Part shown: positions 10,398 to 18,082 of the stretch, piece by piece
Numbering within the stretch: the first letter of the stretch is position 1
How the letters are laid out: each line of letters opens with the position of its first letter
Assembly: GCA_027596195.1 (NCBI GenBank)
Contig: JADGJG010000310.1
Coordinates: 1-24,524 of the forward strand
Length of the DNA: 24,524 nucleotides
Origin: Podochytrium sp. JEL0797
Lineage: Eukaryota > Chytridiomycota > Chytridiomycetes > Chytridiales > Chytriomycetaceae
Direction: 5' to 3'
Position numbers and translations under genes: made by a program
The notes under the pieces: generated by a model
The model's input: only the letters and a program-made list of their open reading frames with translations
Told to the model about the DNA's origin: nothing
Database searches by the model: none

Positions 10398-10403
10398 AAT
10401 AAA
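10398..10403 (+). terminator. Polyadenylation signal directly after the R3H stop codon
   Basis: AATAAA begins at the base after TGA, so the 3' UTR would be very short, about 10-30 nt, if this signal is used. Confidence 0.55.
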
Positions 10404-10489
10404 GGGTGGCGAATTTTGGCGTTTTTCACTCCATCCAAAAATTATTCCAAAGGTTAAATCAAGCGCAACTCGTCGCCGGTTCTTCGACC

Positions 10490-11460
10490 GACCAGCGAAA
10501 AGAGTTGTATTGCAAATGATAAATGAACAAAACTAACCTTCCTCTTCCTCCTCCCCCTCCTCCATCTCCTCCTCCAGATCCCCAGCATCACTCCCGTCAT
10601 CCTCCTCCTCCTCCAGATCCTCACCCTCACTCCCCTCCTCACTCTCCTCAAACCACTCATTCCACACTTCCTTTTACAAACCCACTCCCAATCTCCAGCA
10701 ACACCCGCGCCACAGGCCCGCGCGCCCTCCCACACAACCTCCACCTCTCCCGTTCGAATCCAATGCGCAACAGCGCAACCAATCCCACCGCGACCCCGAC
10801 GCGTTGCCTCGGCGAGGTGCCCTTCAATCCATTCGGCCCACTCAAAGCAGTGGCGGACGCAACGTCCATGTACATGGGGATTTCTTCAAAATGAGAGACG
10901 AGGGTCATGAGCAGGTTTTGGACGGGAACCGTGTCCCCCGCGTGTTCACGCCTGTCACCAATATCCTTGTGCGCGACCGATGATTTTTGAGGGAGAGAAG
11001 CCCCGCTCTTTCTTTCGATATTGATAATATTGGATTATGGGTTTGGAAAGTCTGGAGAAGTGTCCGGCCATTTCAAGGGGGGGGTCCCTCCCACCGCGCA
11101 GTTAAAACGCAAACAGTTTTCTCTCTTTCTTGATGATAAGACGTTTCTGCCAGCGACAAGCAGAAGTTTGGTGGCACTTTGCGTGAATACTTTTGAGTTG
11201 ATGTCGAGGCGTTTCTTGAGACACGCCGCAATGGCTGTCGTGCAGCGTTTCATTGGCGTCTCCAACAACGACGGCGCAATCGGCGCAACAGGCGGCGGGC
11301 GCAGCGCAAGGTATGCCGCGAGCTGAGGGTCGGGCGTGAAGGGCTGCATGTGGGTGGGTGGTGGTGCGTGGATGTGCTTTGGAAGTCGCGAGAACGTGAC
11401 ATTTTGCGTAGTGAGCCTGGAGTACGTGTGGTGCGTTGAGTTGTGAGGCATGCTGAAATC
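10490..11460 (-). pseudogene. Truncated, internally deleted copy of the neighbouring exonuclease gene
   Basis: Two blocks read leftward match the intact gene at 12993-15611. Block one, about 11455-11120, matches its residues near 128-245: MQPFTPDPQLAAYLALRPPP against TQPFTPDPLLAEYLAHRPPP, then SLLETPMKRCTTAIAACLKK against SLLDTLLERCTPAIVARLKE, after which the frame drifts. Block two, about 10955-10520, matches its residues near 650-780: EIPMYMDV, RGPVARVLLE and a Glu/Asp-rich tail with shifted frames. Sequence similarity continues into the 3' UTR (AGTTGTATT followed by an AAATGA/AACAAAAC pattern near 10505-10535, compared with 12934-12962). The exonuclease domain between the blocks is missing. 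The copy has the same orientation as the parent, so it arose by tandem duplication followed by deletion and frame decay. It cannot encode a working nuclease. Confidence 0.8.
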
Positions 11461-11592
11461 AATTTGCGGGTTTTCTCCCCAAATCCCGCTAAGCGACTCA
11501 AACACCCACCCACCCACACCTATCTCTGTGGCCCTGCCATGAACAGGCAGAACAAGCTTTATTTTCCAAAAGAAGCAACAAAACTAATAACC

Positions 11593-12235
11593 CTAAAATG
11601 ATAAAATATTGAGAATTGTATAATAAAGTTTGGCCTGCCAGTTCAGGGCAGGGTGTTGATGTTCCCATGGAGGTCCCCTCCTGGGAGTGTCAGTTTTGCC
11701 ATAACTGAACTTCCCTTTTATCTGTATAAAAAGGAAGTTGAAAACTTCAAAGCTCATTCCAAAAAAATCCACCTTCAAAACCCATTCAGTCTCACAAAAC
11801 TCCAACTCTATGCCCAATTTCATCAACATCCCATTGGCCTCCTTCACATCCACCCCATCATACACCGACAGCGGCAACACCAATGCCGCGTCTGCAAACA
11901 TGGGAGATTGCACCCCACCACCACCGCCATCACCCGATGACCACATGTCCACATCCCACTGCCAGTGCAAATTCGGGTGAATCCACCATCACATTGAGGT
12001 AGGGACATGAGCATGAGGTATGGTGGAAGCGGTTCGTTGCTCAAAGGTGGTTGCTGATGCTGCTGCTGTCCCGGCAAACTTGATACGACAAATGGCAAGA
12101 CATTCACGCCCTGGAATCTTTTTCCATTCCTTGCCATGCCGCTGTGTACATTTCCATGAGCAATGTGTGGACAGGTCGAGCGGGTCAAAGTTTTTGGTGT
12201 CAGAGGAGGCAAGAGGCTTGAAGTATGATTCTTTT
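11593..12235 (-). pseudogene. Minus-strand coding remnant with an internal stop, family unknown
   Basis: One minus-strand frame reads as plausible protein from about 12235 (SYFKPLASSDTKNFDPLDLS, then a Cys/Lys-rich part with CSWKCTQRHGKEWKKIPGRE) to a TGA at about 11992. It continues in the same frame (WWIHPNLHWQWDVDMW, FADAALVLPLSVYDGVDVKE) to about 11593. A stop in the middle of coding-like sequence suggests either a dead gene or an intron I cannot place. I do not recognise the family. The tryptophan-rich patch and the following hydrophobic/acidic pattern are the only notable features. Confidence 0.35.
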
Positions 12236-12327
12236 TTTTATTGATATGAAGCGTCAAAAATAAATATGGTACCTGCCTTCCAGTCTGTGGAGAGACAGAC
12301 TGGACACCTGGACACGATCTCCCAGCT

Positions 12328-12714
12328 TCAATATTGAAGAATCTTAGCATCAGAAGTTAAACATACGCTCATATCCCTATCTATCTTCTTTCGCGAAACC
12401 AAACTCATGCTTCCGATATCCCGACTCTGTTGCAGATTATATGCACTCCCGTTACTGTCGCCGGCACAATCCCCACCCCATAAATGCACGTTCTCCATAC
12501 AAATCCGCGTATTCACGCAAATCAAGAGTCCGAAAAGATGCTGATGTTCGACGCGTTTGATTGGAATGAAGTTGAGTCCCCACAGATTTGACAATGAGAA
12601 AAGCCTGTTCCATTCCGTCAGCTGATCCTGTGGCGATGGGAACGAGGGAGAAGGGAGGAGGCGGAGTCTTTTTTGGAGAAGTTGGCAGTCACCCGTGTCA
12701 AATAGACGAGACAA
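12328..12714 (-). CDS. Hypothetical protein, possibly an exon of a decayed gene
   Basis: This 128-residue minus-strand frame begins at an ATG at 12714. The middle (KRVEHQHLFGLLICVNTRIC followed by MENVHLWGG) is protein-like, and a related piece (RVEYQHLF and NTRICMKK) occurs upstream on the same strand at 12761-12853. That suggests an internally duplicated or repeated coding element. No domain is recognised. A GT-type donor (GCGTATGT) near 12369 on the minus strand could splice it toward the remnant at 11593-12235, but no acceptor gives a convincing join. It is either a small gene, an exon or debris. Confidence 0.25.
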   Translation of the reverse strand: MSRLFDTGDCQLLQKRLRLLPSPSFPSPQDQLTEWNRLFSLSNLWGLNFIPIKRVEHQHLFGLLICVNTRICMENVHLWGGDCAGDSNGSAYNLQQSRDIGSMSLVSRKKIDRDMSVCLTSDAKILQY

Positions 12715-12853
12715 TTTGTTGAGAATTGGGGGAAGGCAGTTTCGAAATCCCCCCCTTCTTCATACAAATTCGCGTATTCATCTCGACCACAGGTGTCCGA
12801 GAGCGGGCTTATGTGTCAGAAGAGATGCTGATATTCGACGCGTTTGGTTTGGA
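12496..12853. repeat. Imperfect direct repeat pair, 12496-12565 and 12761-12853
   Basis: CATACAAATCCGCGTATTCA at 12496 recurs at 12761 with one difference. Further on, AGATGCTGATGTTCGACGCG recurs at about 12824 with one difference and continues through GTTTG(A/G)TT(T)GGA. The copies flank about 200 bp of unrelated sequence and differ in the spacing between the two conserved blocks. Confidence 0.7.
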
Positions 12854-12992
12854 GAAAGTCGCGGAGTCTTTTGCTTCGGGCTTTCGCAATTCGTCGATTC
12901 TTTAACCCAATAGAAAGAAGAGGAACAATAAATAGTTGTATTTTAACAAATGAACAAAACGCGCAAGGTGCGAAACGAAAAACTCAATCCAA

Positions 12993-15611
12993 CTACACCG
13001 CACCTTCCTCCTCCTCCCCTTCCTCCATCGAATCCAAGTCAATCACCATACGTTTTCCACCGCCAACAATCTGTACCGCTCCCTCTCCCTCTTTGATCGA
13101 ACCCACCGTAAGGTATCCACTGTTCACAACCACAACCTCCCCGTCCTCCTCAGAACAATCCAGCTCAATAACCTCACTTGCTCCACTCCCTTCCTCTTCC
13201 TCTTCCCCCTTCCCCATCTCCTCCCCGTCCTCCATCTCATCACTCCCCTCCTCCTCCATATCCTCACCCTCACTCCCCTCCTCACTGTCCTCAAACCACT
13301 CATTCCCCACTTCCTCGTCCCCCCCCTCCTCCAAAAACGCACCCCCAAGCTCCATCATCAACCCCCCCAAAAATGGCAACACGCGTGCAACAGGTCCACG
13401 CACACCCCCCCACAAAACCTCCACCTCTCCCGTTCGAATCCAATACAAAACCATCCCCATCGCAACACCAACGGGTTCCATCGCGTCGACTCCAGTCGGT
13501 TCATTCATTGCAGCGACACCTGCGTCCATGTGGAGCGGGATTTCGTGGTAATTCGTCACGAGGGTCGCGAGCAGCGTTTCGACAAACACAAGTTCACCCG
13601 CGGAAACGTGGCGTGCAATCAGGCGGAGGCCAGCGAGGGAGAAGGCGGGGGTGATTTCTTCGGTGTGGACGATATTGCTGCTGAGACGGGGGGTGCGCGT
13701 GTAGCGGGACCAGAGGAGTGTGAGGTTGTGGACGAGGTGGGTGTGGAGGTCAATCGGTTGCATGGCGGTGAGGAATATGGTGGGAGTGTACATGTTGTAG
13801 GTTGGGAGTGGTGGGCGGTGGGGGGGTGGAGGTGGGATGGAGAGCCAAGGGTAGGCATAAGGGAAGAGTGGGGCAGTGAGGGAGGCGACGGTGGTGACAG
13901 GTGGTGGAGGAGCGTGAATGGCCGGTCCCTTTTTGCACTTTTTGGCACTCTTGGGGATGGGTGGGGGTGGGTTGGACGGATCGACATTGACGCGGACTCC
14001 ACTGATCCATTCTGCCACAGTGATGGGGATCAGGGGGGCTTCGACTCGGGGGTCCGTACCGTTGCCACGGCCGTCGTCACTCGCGTCTTGCATGGGGGGA
14101 GGCAAGTTGCTTCGACGTGCTGCGGCGGTTGCGCGCGTAACCTTGGTGGACACACACGGCTTCTGAGGTTTGGGTTTCAGCTTTGCCGCTGCTCGGAGCT
14201 TCGGGTCGAGTGGTCTGTCTCTCAATTTTTGCTCCCCGCCTCCAGAGTCCCATGGTGCCTTGTCGGCAAAAATGACAGGGTTCGGGGCCATCAGGGCACG
14301 CAACAAAAGAAGGGACGCAATCGCGTCGTTTGCACCGTAGATGACGGCAGCTTGGGTGAGCGTTTCGGCCGACCAGTCTTGGCCAGACATGCGGCCTTTG
14401 AAGGCGGGCTCGACCGGGTGAACGAATTTGTAATATAGGGATCGGAGAGAGATGCCTTGAACCTTGGAGGCTGCGGCAATCTTTCCACCGTCGGCAATGC
14501 TTGTGATCTGTATTTGGGGGAAAGGGAGGAGTTGAGACGCGTCCAAGAATCGACATGCACTCAAAAACGCTGAAAAAAGACTCACTTCACCCTTGAGATG
14601 GCGGCAAATCTTTGCGCAGTCTTCAACAACGGAAACTCCAGTCACAACGATATCCCTGTGGGCGAGAAAGGCGGCGAAAAGGGGAGGGAGGGTTTCCATG
14701 GTCTTGTTGATGATTTCGTGATACACTTGGAAGATGATGACAAGGTCTGCCGCGAATGCGATTTGTATGGTAGAAGGGGTGTTGCGGACCGTCTCAAGAT
14801 CCAGGCCAATGACTTTCTGTGTCTGTGGACAGGTGCGATTCCACTCCTGGACCACGATTTGGATGCACGCGTCGAATTGGCGCTTGTCCTTGACGACGAA
14901 AACGCTTGCGCCAGGAACGAGCAGACGGTAGCCCTCCGGGGTGGCTGGTTCCGTGAATACCATTGGATCGAGGTTCAGGCGTTCCTTGAGGCGCGCGACA
15001 ATGGCCGGCGTGCAGCGCTCCAAGAGGGTGTCCAACAGCGACGGGTCAATCGGAGCAACGGGCGGAGGGCGGTGGGCGAGGTATTCGGCGAGGAGTGGGT
15101 CGGGCGTGAAGGGCTGGGTGTCTGTGGGGGGTGGCAAGTGGACGCGCTTCGGTGGAGGTGAGAATGTGGCGGGTTCGTGTTGTTGAGCGAGGGGTGGGTT
15201 GAGTGTGTGGTGCTGGGTGTTGGGTACGTGTGGTGGGATAGATGGGTTGGGTGTGTCGAGTGGGTGGGCGCAATGCGGCGTGTTGAGTTCGGGGGCGGGA
15301 TGCGTGTTTTCTTGGGCAAGGGCGCGTGGAGCGAGGAAGGCGTTTGCGGCGGGACGGAGCGGTGACGAGTCTGGGGCACGGCGTTTGCGCAAGGCCGGCA
15401 ACGGAGAGCAAGGGCGAGCGAGAGAGGGCGCGGCGGCGAAAGGCGGCGCGTTTACAGATGCTTGCGAATCCCGCGTGAACGCAAACGCATACGCAGAATC
15501 TTGCCCGAAAGAAAGCGAAACCTTCGTGGGTCCGGTGCTGTTGCTGTCCTCATCGTCACTGCTCGAGCTGGCCAGGGAGTGGTGCAATCCCGGAGGTGTT
15601 GACGGATCCAT
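12993..15611 (-). CDS. DEDDy 3'-5' exonuclease (WRN-exo/RNase D superfamily) with novel C-terminal region and SIM-like motifs
   Basis: Exons 15611-14586 and 14507-12993 join to 846 residues. Residues 1-160 are Ser/Pro-rich and disordered. The exonuclease domain spans about 220-415: motif I VIGLDLE (Asp271, Glu273), motif II GVSVVEDC (Asp331), motif III YGAND (Tyr399, Asp403). All DEDDy catalytic residues are present, so it should hydrolyse nucleic acid 3'-5' with two metal ions. A Lys/Pro/Ala-rich linker (about 430-580) leads to a helical region (580-735) I do not recognise, then an acidic tail. The tail holds VIELDCSEED (788-797) and VIDLDSMEE (830-838), matching SUMO-interaction motifs. The 78-nt intron has consensus GTGAGT...ACAG ends but contains no stop and is a multiple of three, so an 872-residue unspliced form is also possible. 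No helicase domain follows. The gene diverges from RACK1. Confidence 0.8.
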   Translation of the reverse strand: MDPSTPPGLHHSLASSSSDDEDSNSTGPTKVSLSFGQDSAYAFAFTRDSQASVNAPPFAAAPSLARPCSPLPALRKRRAPDSSPLRPAANAFLAPRALAQENTHPAPELNTPHCAHPLDTPNPSIPPHVPNTQHHTLNPPLAQQHEPATFSPPPKRVHLPPPTDTQPFTPDPLLAEYLAHRPPPVAPIDPSLLDTLLERCTPAIVARLKERLNLDPMVFTEPATPEGYRLLVPGASVFVVKDKRQFDACIQIVVQEWNRTCPQTQKVIGLDLETVRNTPSTIQIAFAADLVIIFQVYHEIINKTMETLPPLFAAFLAHRDIVVTGVSVVEDCAKICRHLKGEVSLFSAFLSACRFLDASQLLPFPQIQITSIADGGKIAAASKVQGISLRSLYYKFVHPVEPAFKGRMSGQDWSAETLTQAAVIYGANDAIASLLLLRALMAPNPVIFADKAPWDSGGGEQKLRDRPLDPKLRAAAKLKPKPQKPCVSTKVTRATAAARRSNLPPPMQDASDDGRGNGTDPRVEAPLIPITVAEWISGVRVNVDPSNPPPPIPKSAKKCKKGPAIHAPPPPVTTVASLTAPLFPYAYPWLSIPPPPPHRPPLPTYNMYTPTIFLTAMQPIDLHTHLVHNLTLLWSRYTRTPRLSSNIVHTEEITPAFSLAGLRLIARHVSAGELVFVETLLATLVTNYHEIPLHMDAGVAAMNEPTGVDAMEPVGVAMGMVLYWIRTGEVEVLWGGVRGPVARVLPFLGGLMMELGGAFLEEGGDEEVGNEWFEDSEEGSEGEDMEEEGSDEMEDGEEMGKGEEEEEGSGASEVIELDCSEEDGEVVVVNSGYLTVGSIKEGEGAVQIVGGGKRMVIDLDSMEEGEEEEGAV
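14508..14585 (-). other. In-frame, stop-free 78-nt intron of the exonuclease gene
   Basis: The ends are GTGAGT and AATACAG on the minus strand, in phase 0. It lies between exonuclease motifs II and III. Removal gives HLKGEITSIADGGK; retention inserts 26 mostly hydrophobic residues. Confidence 0.7.
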
Positions 15612-15914
15612 TTTGCGCGTTTGGCTTTGATTTTCAACTCAAGGTTTGTTCGCGGGAATTCTTCCTCCTCTATTTATAAACGATTGATTTGCTTTGCGAA
15701 CAAAAAAAGATATGCTATATTATGAATACGCGTTGCGAACATTTATAATCGATCCGTTAATCTTGTGAACAAGTCGTCGTATTTGAATTACGCGTTGCGA
15801 ACAAGAAACTCCCACCCACCAAGAACGAATTCGTCCGATTCCTTTCCTTATGCGGCCTGGTGCCACAAACTTCTGTTTCTTGGCCTCGAGTTCTCGTTCA
15901 CAAAACATCAAAAA
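15612..15914. promoter_or_regulatory. Divergent promoter between the exonuclease gene and RACK1, with repeated TGCGAACA motifs
   Basis: The 303-bp spacer serves both start codons. It contains TGCGAACA at 15695-15702, 15734-15741 and 15796-15803, a variant TGTGAACA at 15764-15771, and the opposite-strand form TGTTCGCG at 15647-15654. Two of the sites share a longer identical 14-mer ACGCGTTGCGAACA (15728-15741 and 15790-15803). An AT-rich TATTTATAAA lies near 15671-15680. The repeated, two-way arrangement suggests a transcription-factor site array; a similar element lies upstream of RPS4. The binding factor is unknown. Confidence 0.6.
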
Positions 15915-17380
15915 ATGAGCGCTTTGCACTTCCGTGGCGAACTCCAAGGACACTCTGGCTGGGTCACCTCTGTGGCCACCTCTGCCGAGAACCCCGACCT
16001 CCTTGTGTCTGGATCCCGTGGTACGTGTCTGTCCTGATGCGCGCGGATGGCGATGGCGGGATGCGGTGGGGATGGATGGGTGGGCGAAGGGGCGAGTCGC
16101 AGTTTTTGGCACATGGCATCTCCTCGTCCCGACCTGGACTCGATCCCAAACACGACCTTGATATCCATTGGCTTCCTCGATCATGCATTATTCTTGCGCG
16201 TTGATGTCACGGGAGAAGATTCGATACTGGAACCTCCCCGCTCATGATTCGAAAAAAACCAAGTCGCTGATTCCTTTCACCCCTCACAGACAAGACCGTC
16301 ATTGTCTGGCACTTGTCCCGCGACGAGACCAACTACGGATACGCCAAGCGTGCCCTCCACGGCCACAACCACTTTGTGTCCGACGTTGTTGTCTCCTCGG
16401 ACGGTCAATTCGCCCTCTCTGCCTCCTGGGACAAGACCCTCCGTCTCTGGGACCTCAACTCGGGTGTCACCACCCGTCGTTTTGTCGGACACACTGGAGA
16501 CGTTTTGTCCGTGTCCTTCTCCCCGGACAACCGTCAGATTGTGTCTGCTTCCCGCGACAAGTCTCTCAAGTTGTGGAACACTTTGGGAGAGTGCAAGTTG
16601 AACATTGTCCAGGACGGTCACACCGAGTGGGCTTCGTGCGTCAAGTTCTCGCCCAACCCTGCTAACCCCGTCATTGTTTCTGCTGGATGGGACAAGCTCG
16701 TCAAGGTAAATTCTTATTCCTTTTCCTGCTCCTCCAATTGGATGTATCGATTACGCGAAATGCTTGGGGAAGCCAACATGCAGCCGCTGTGGATTGGGAT
16801 GATGTTCAACCGATTATATTTGCTACTTCAGACGGGGCCATCTACCCCTATGAGACAAAAAATCCACATTATTTTTCTGACTCCAATTCCACGAACCTCT
16901 CCTCCATTCTTTCTCCCTTCTCTTCCTCTCGAAACGCGATATTCTAACGTTTCTTGTTTCATCCAGGTCTGGGACGCCACCAAGTGCAAGCTCAAGACCA
17001 ACCACCACGGACACACCGGATACATCTCCACCATCACCATCTCCCCCGATGGTTCCCTCTGTGCCTCCGGAGGCAAGGACGGTATCACGATGCTCTGGGA
17101 CCTCAACGAGTCCAAGCACTTGTACTCCCTCGAGGCCGGCTCTGAGATCAACGCCCTCGTGTTCTCCCCCAACCGTTACTGGTTGTGCGCTGCCACCGTC
17201 AACTGTGTCAAGATCTGGGACTTGGAGACCAAGACTGTTGTCGACGAGATCCGCCCGGACTTCAAGCCCACCAAGAAGAAGACTTCTATCCCCCAGGCTA
17301 TCTCCTTGGCTTGGTCTGCGGATGGATCTACTCTTTTCGTTGGATACACTGATGACCTTATCCGTGTGTACACCGTTTAA
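15915..17380 (+). CDS. RACK1: RACK1, WD40 scaffold protein of the 40S ribosome (3 exons)
   Basis: Exons 15915-16020, 16290-16705 and 16967-17380 give 311 residues, the normal RACK1/Asc1/Cpc2 length. It is a seven-bladed WD40 propeller that sits on the head of the 40S subunit and links translation to signalling. The start [20 protein letters not shown] is typical, and the blades show recurrent GH...WD patterns ([48 protein letters not shown]), ending in [11 protein letters not shown]. Both splice junctions complete WD repeats (SGSR|DKTVIVW and LVK|VWDATK). Codons are strongly biased to C-ending and GGA/CGT forms compared with neighbours, as expected of high expression. Intron 2 carries a U24-like snoRNA. 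AATAAA lies 81 bp after the stop. Confidence 0.97.
16789..16892 (+). ncRNA. snR24: Box C/D snoRNA, U24/snR24-like, in RACK1 intron 2
   Basis: Box C is ATGATGT (16799-16805, one mismatch to RTGATGA) and box D is CTGA (16877-16880). The flanks pair: GTGGATTGG (16789-16797) with CCAATTCCAC (16883-16892), nine pairs with one bulged T, bringing the boxes together as in intronic C/D snoRNAs. The segment ATATTTGCTACTTCAGA (from 16816) matches, from memory, the conserved guide of U24/snR24, whose yeast gene also lies in the intron of ASC1, the RACK1 orthologue. A GGGG/CCCC hairpin and TATGAGACA follow, again as I remember yeast snR24. It should guide 2'-O-methylation of 25S rRNA. The second guide normally next to box D (CACCAAGATC) is not seen. 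The mature ends are approximate. Confidence 0.82.
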
Positions 17381-17461
17381 GCAGTCTGTTTTCTGAGATG
17401 AGCATCTGTGTGTGTGGATGGGTTTTGGGTGGTTCTTTGTCCTTTTGTTGGCAAATGTGGA

Positions 17462-17467
17462 AATAAA
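17462..17467 (+). terminator. Polyadenylation signal AATAAA of RACK1
   Basis: A canonical AATAAA lies 81 bp after the RACK1 stop, followed by a T-rich stretch (TTTTACTTTTGTGTTTTATG), the usual arrangement around a fungal cleavage site. Confidence 0.65.
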
Positions 17468-18082
17468 AGTGGAATTTGCGCGCTTTTACTTTTGTGTTTT
17501 ATGAATTTTATGTAAGAGGGGGAAAGGGAGAGGGGGTCTTACCCCCTTGTTTTTGTGGGGAAAAAGGCTGGGAAAAAGGGTGAAAGACCTGCCGCCTCCC
17601 GTCTGAGGAATCGAAAGAAACAAGGGGGGGGGGCGGTGGGGGGCATTTTCTGCGAGCAGCTTATCCGTTGGGAGTTGCCAAAAGGGAAAGTTCAAGAGCA
17701 ACTTTTTGGTTTGCTTGTGGAATGGCAGTGGAATGGATAGCTCGCGCTTTCAAATTCCCTTGACAGGTGAAGAAGGGAGGGCCGGCGTTTTAGAAAACGA
17801 CGCGTACCCACAATGCTCTTGCATGGTAATAAGGGAAAAGAAAAGGTCTAAGTCCGTTCGTTAACACCAAATGATCTCCGTTTCTCCCAAATGCTGCGTT
17901 CCGCTTTTTGTTGAATTCTCGGAAGGAACAGCCTGTTGATTCAGAACTGTTTGGAACGAAGACGACTCGATCCGGTGTCGCATCGCGGTTTCGACGAGAA
18001 TGCGTTCGCAGTTTCAAGCCTTTTGTTTCGAGGGCAAGCTTTCTCGAACACTCCATTTTTTTTTGCCCCAACTCTATTCATC
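17468..18082. other. Intergenic region between RACK1 and PRPF4 with G-runs; no gene seen
   Basis: Plus-strand G-runs occur at about 17518-17540, 17557-17580 and 17624-17643, the last being ten Gs, then CGGT, then six Gs. No frame has a domain. The PRPF4 promoter must lie near the right end, where GCGTTCGCAG (about 18001-18010) weakly resembles the TGTTCGCG motif of the RACK1 and RPS4 promoters. Confidence 0.5.

Noticed and set aside
13530..14438. 302-codon plus-strand open frame
   Set aside because: It lies antisense to the exonuclease gene, whose frame has conserved catalytic motifs; this one has none.
16021..16289. Possible second C/D snoRNA in RACK1 intron 1
   Set aside because: There are TGATG-like strings and one CTGA, but the boxes have two mismatches or wrong spacing, and the flanks do not pair.
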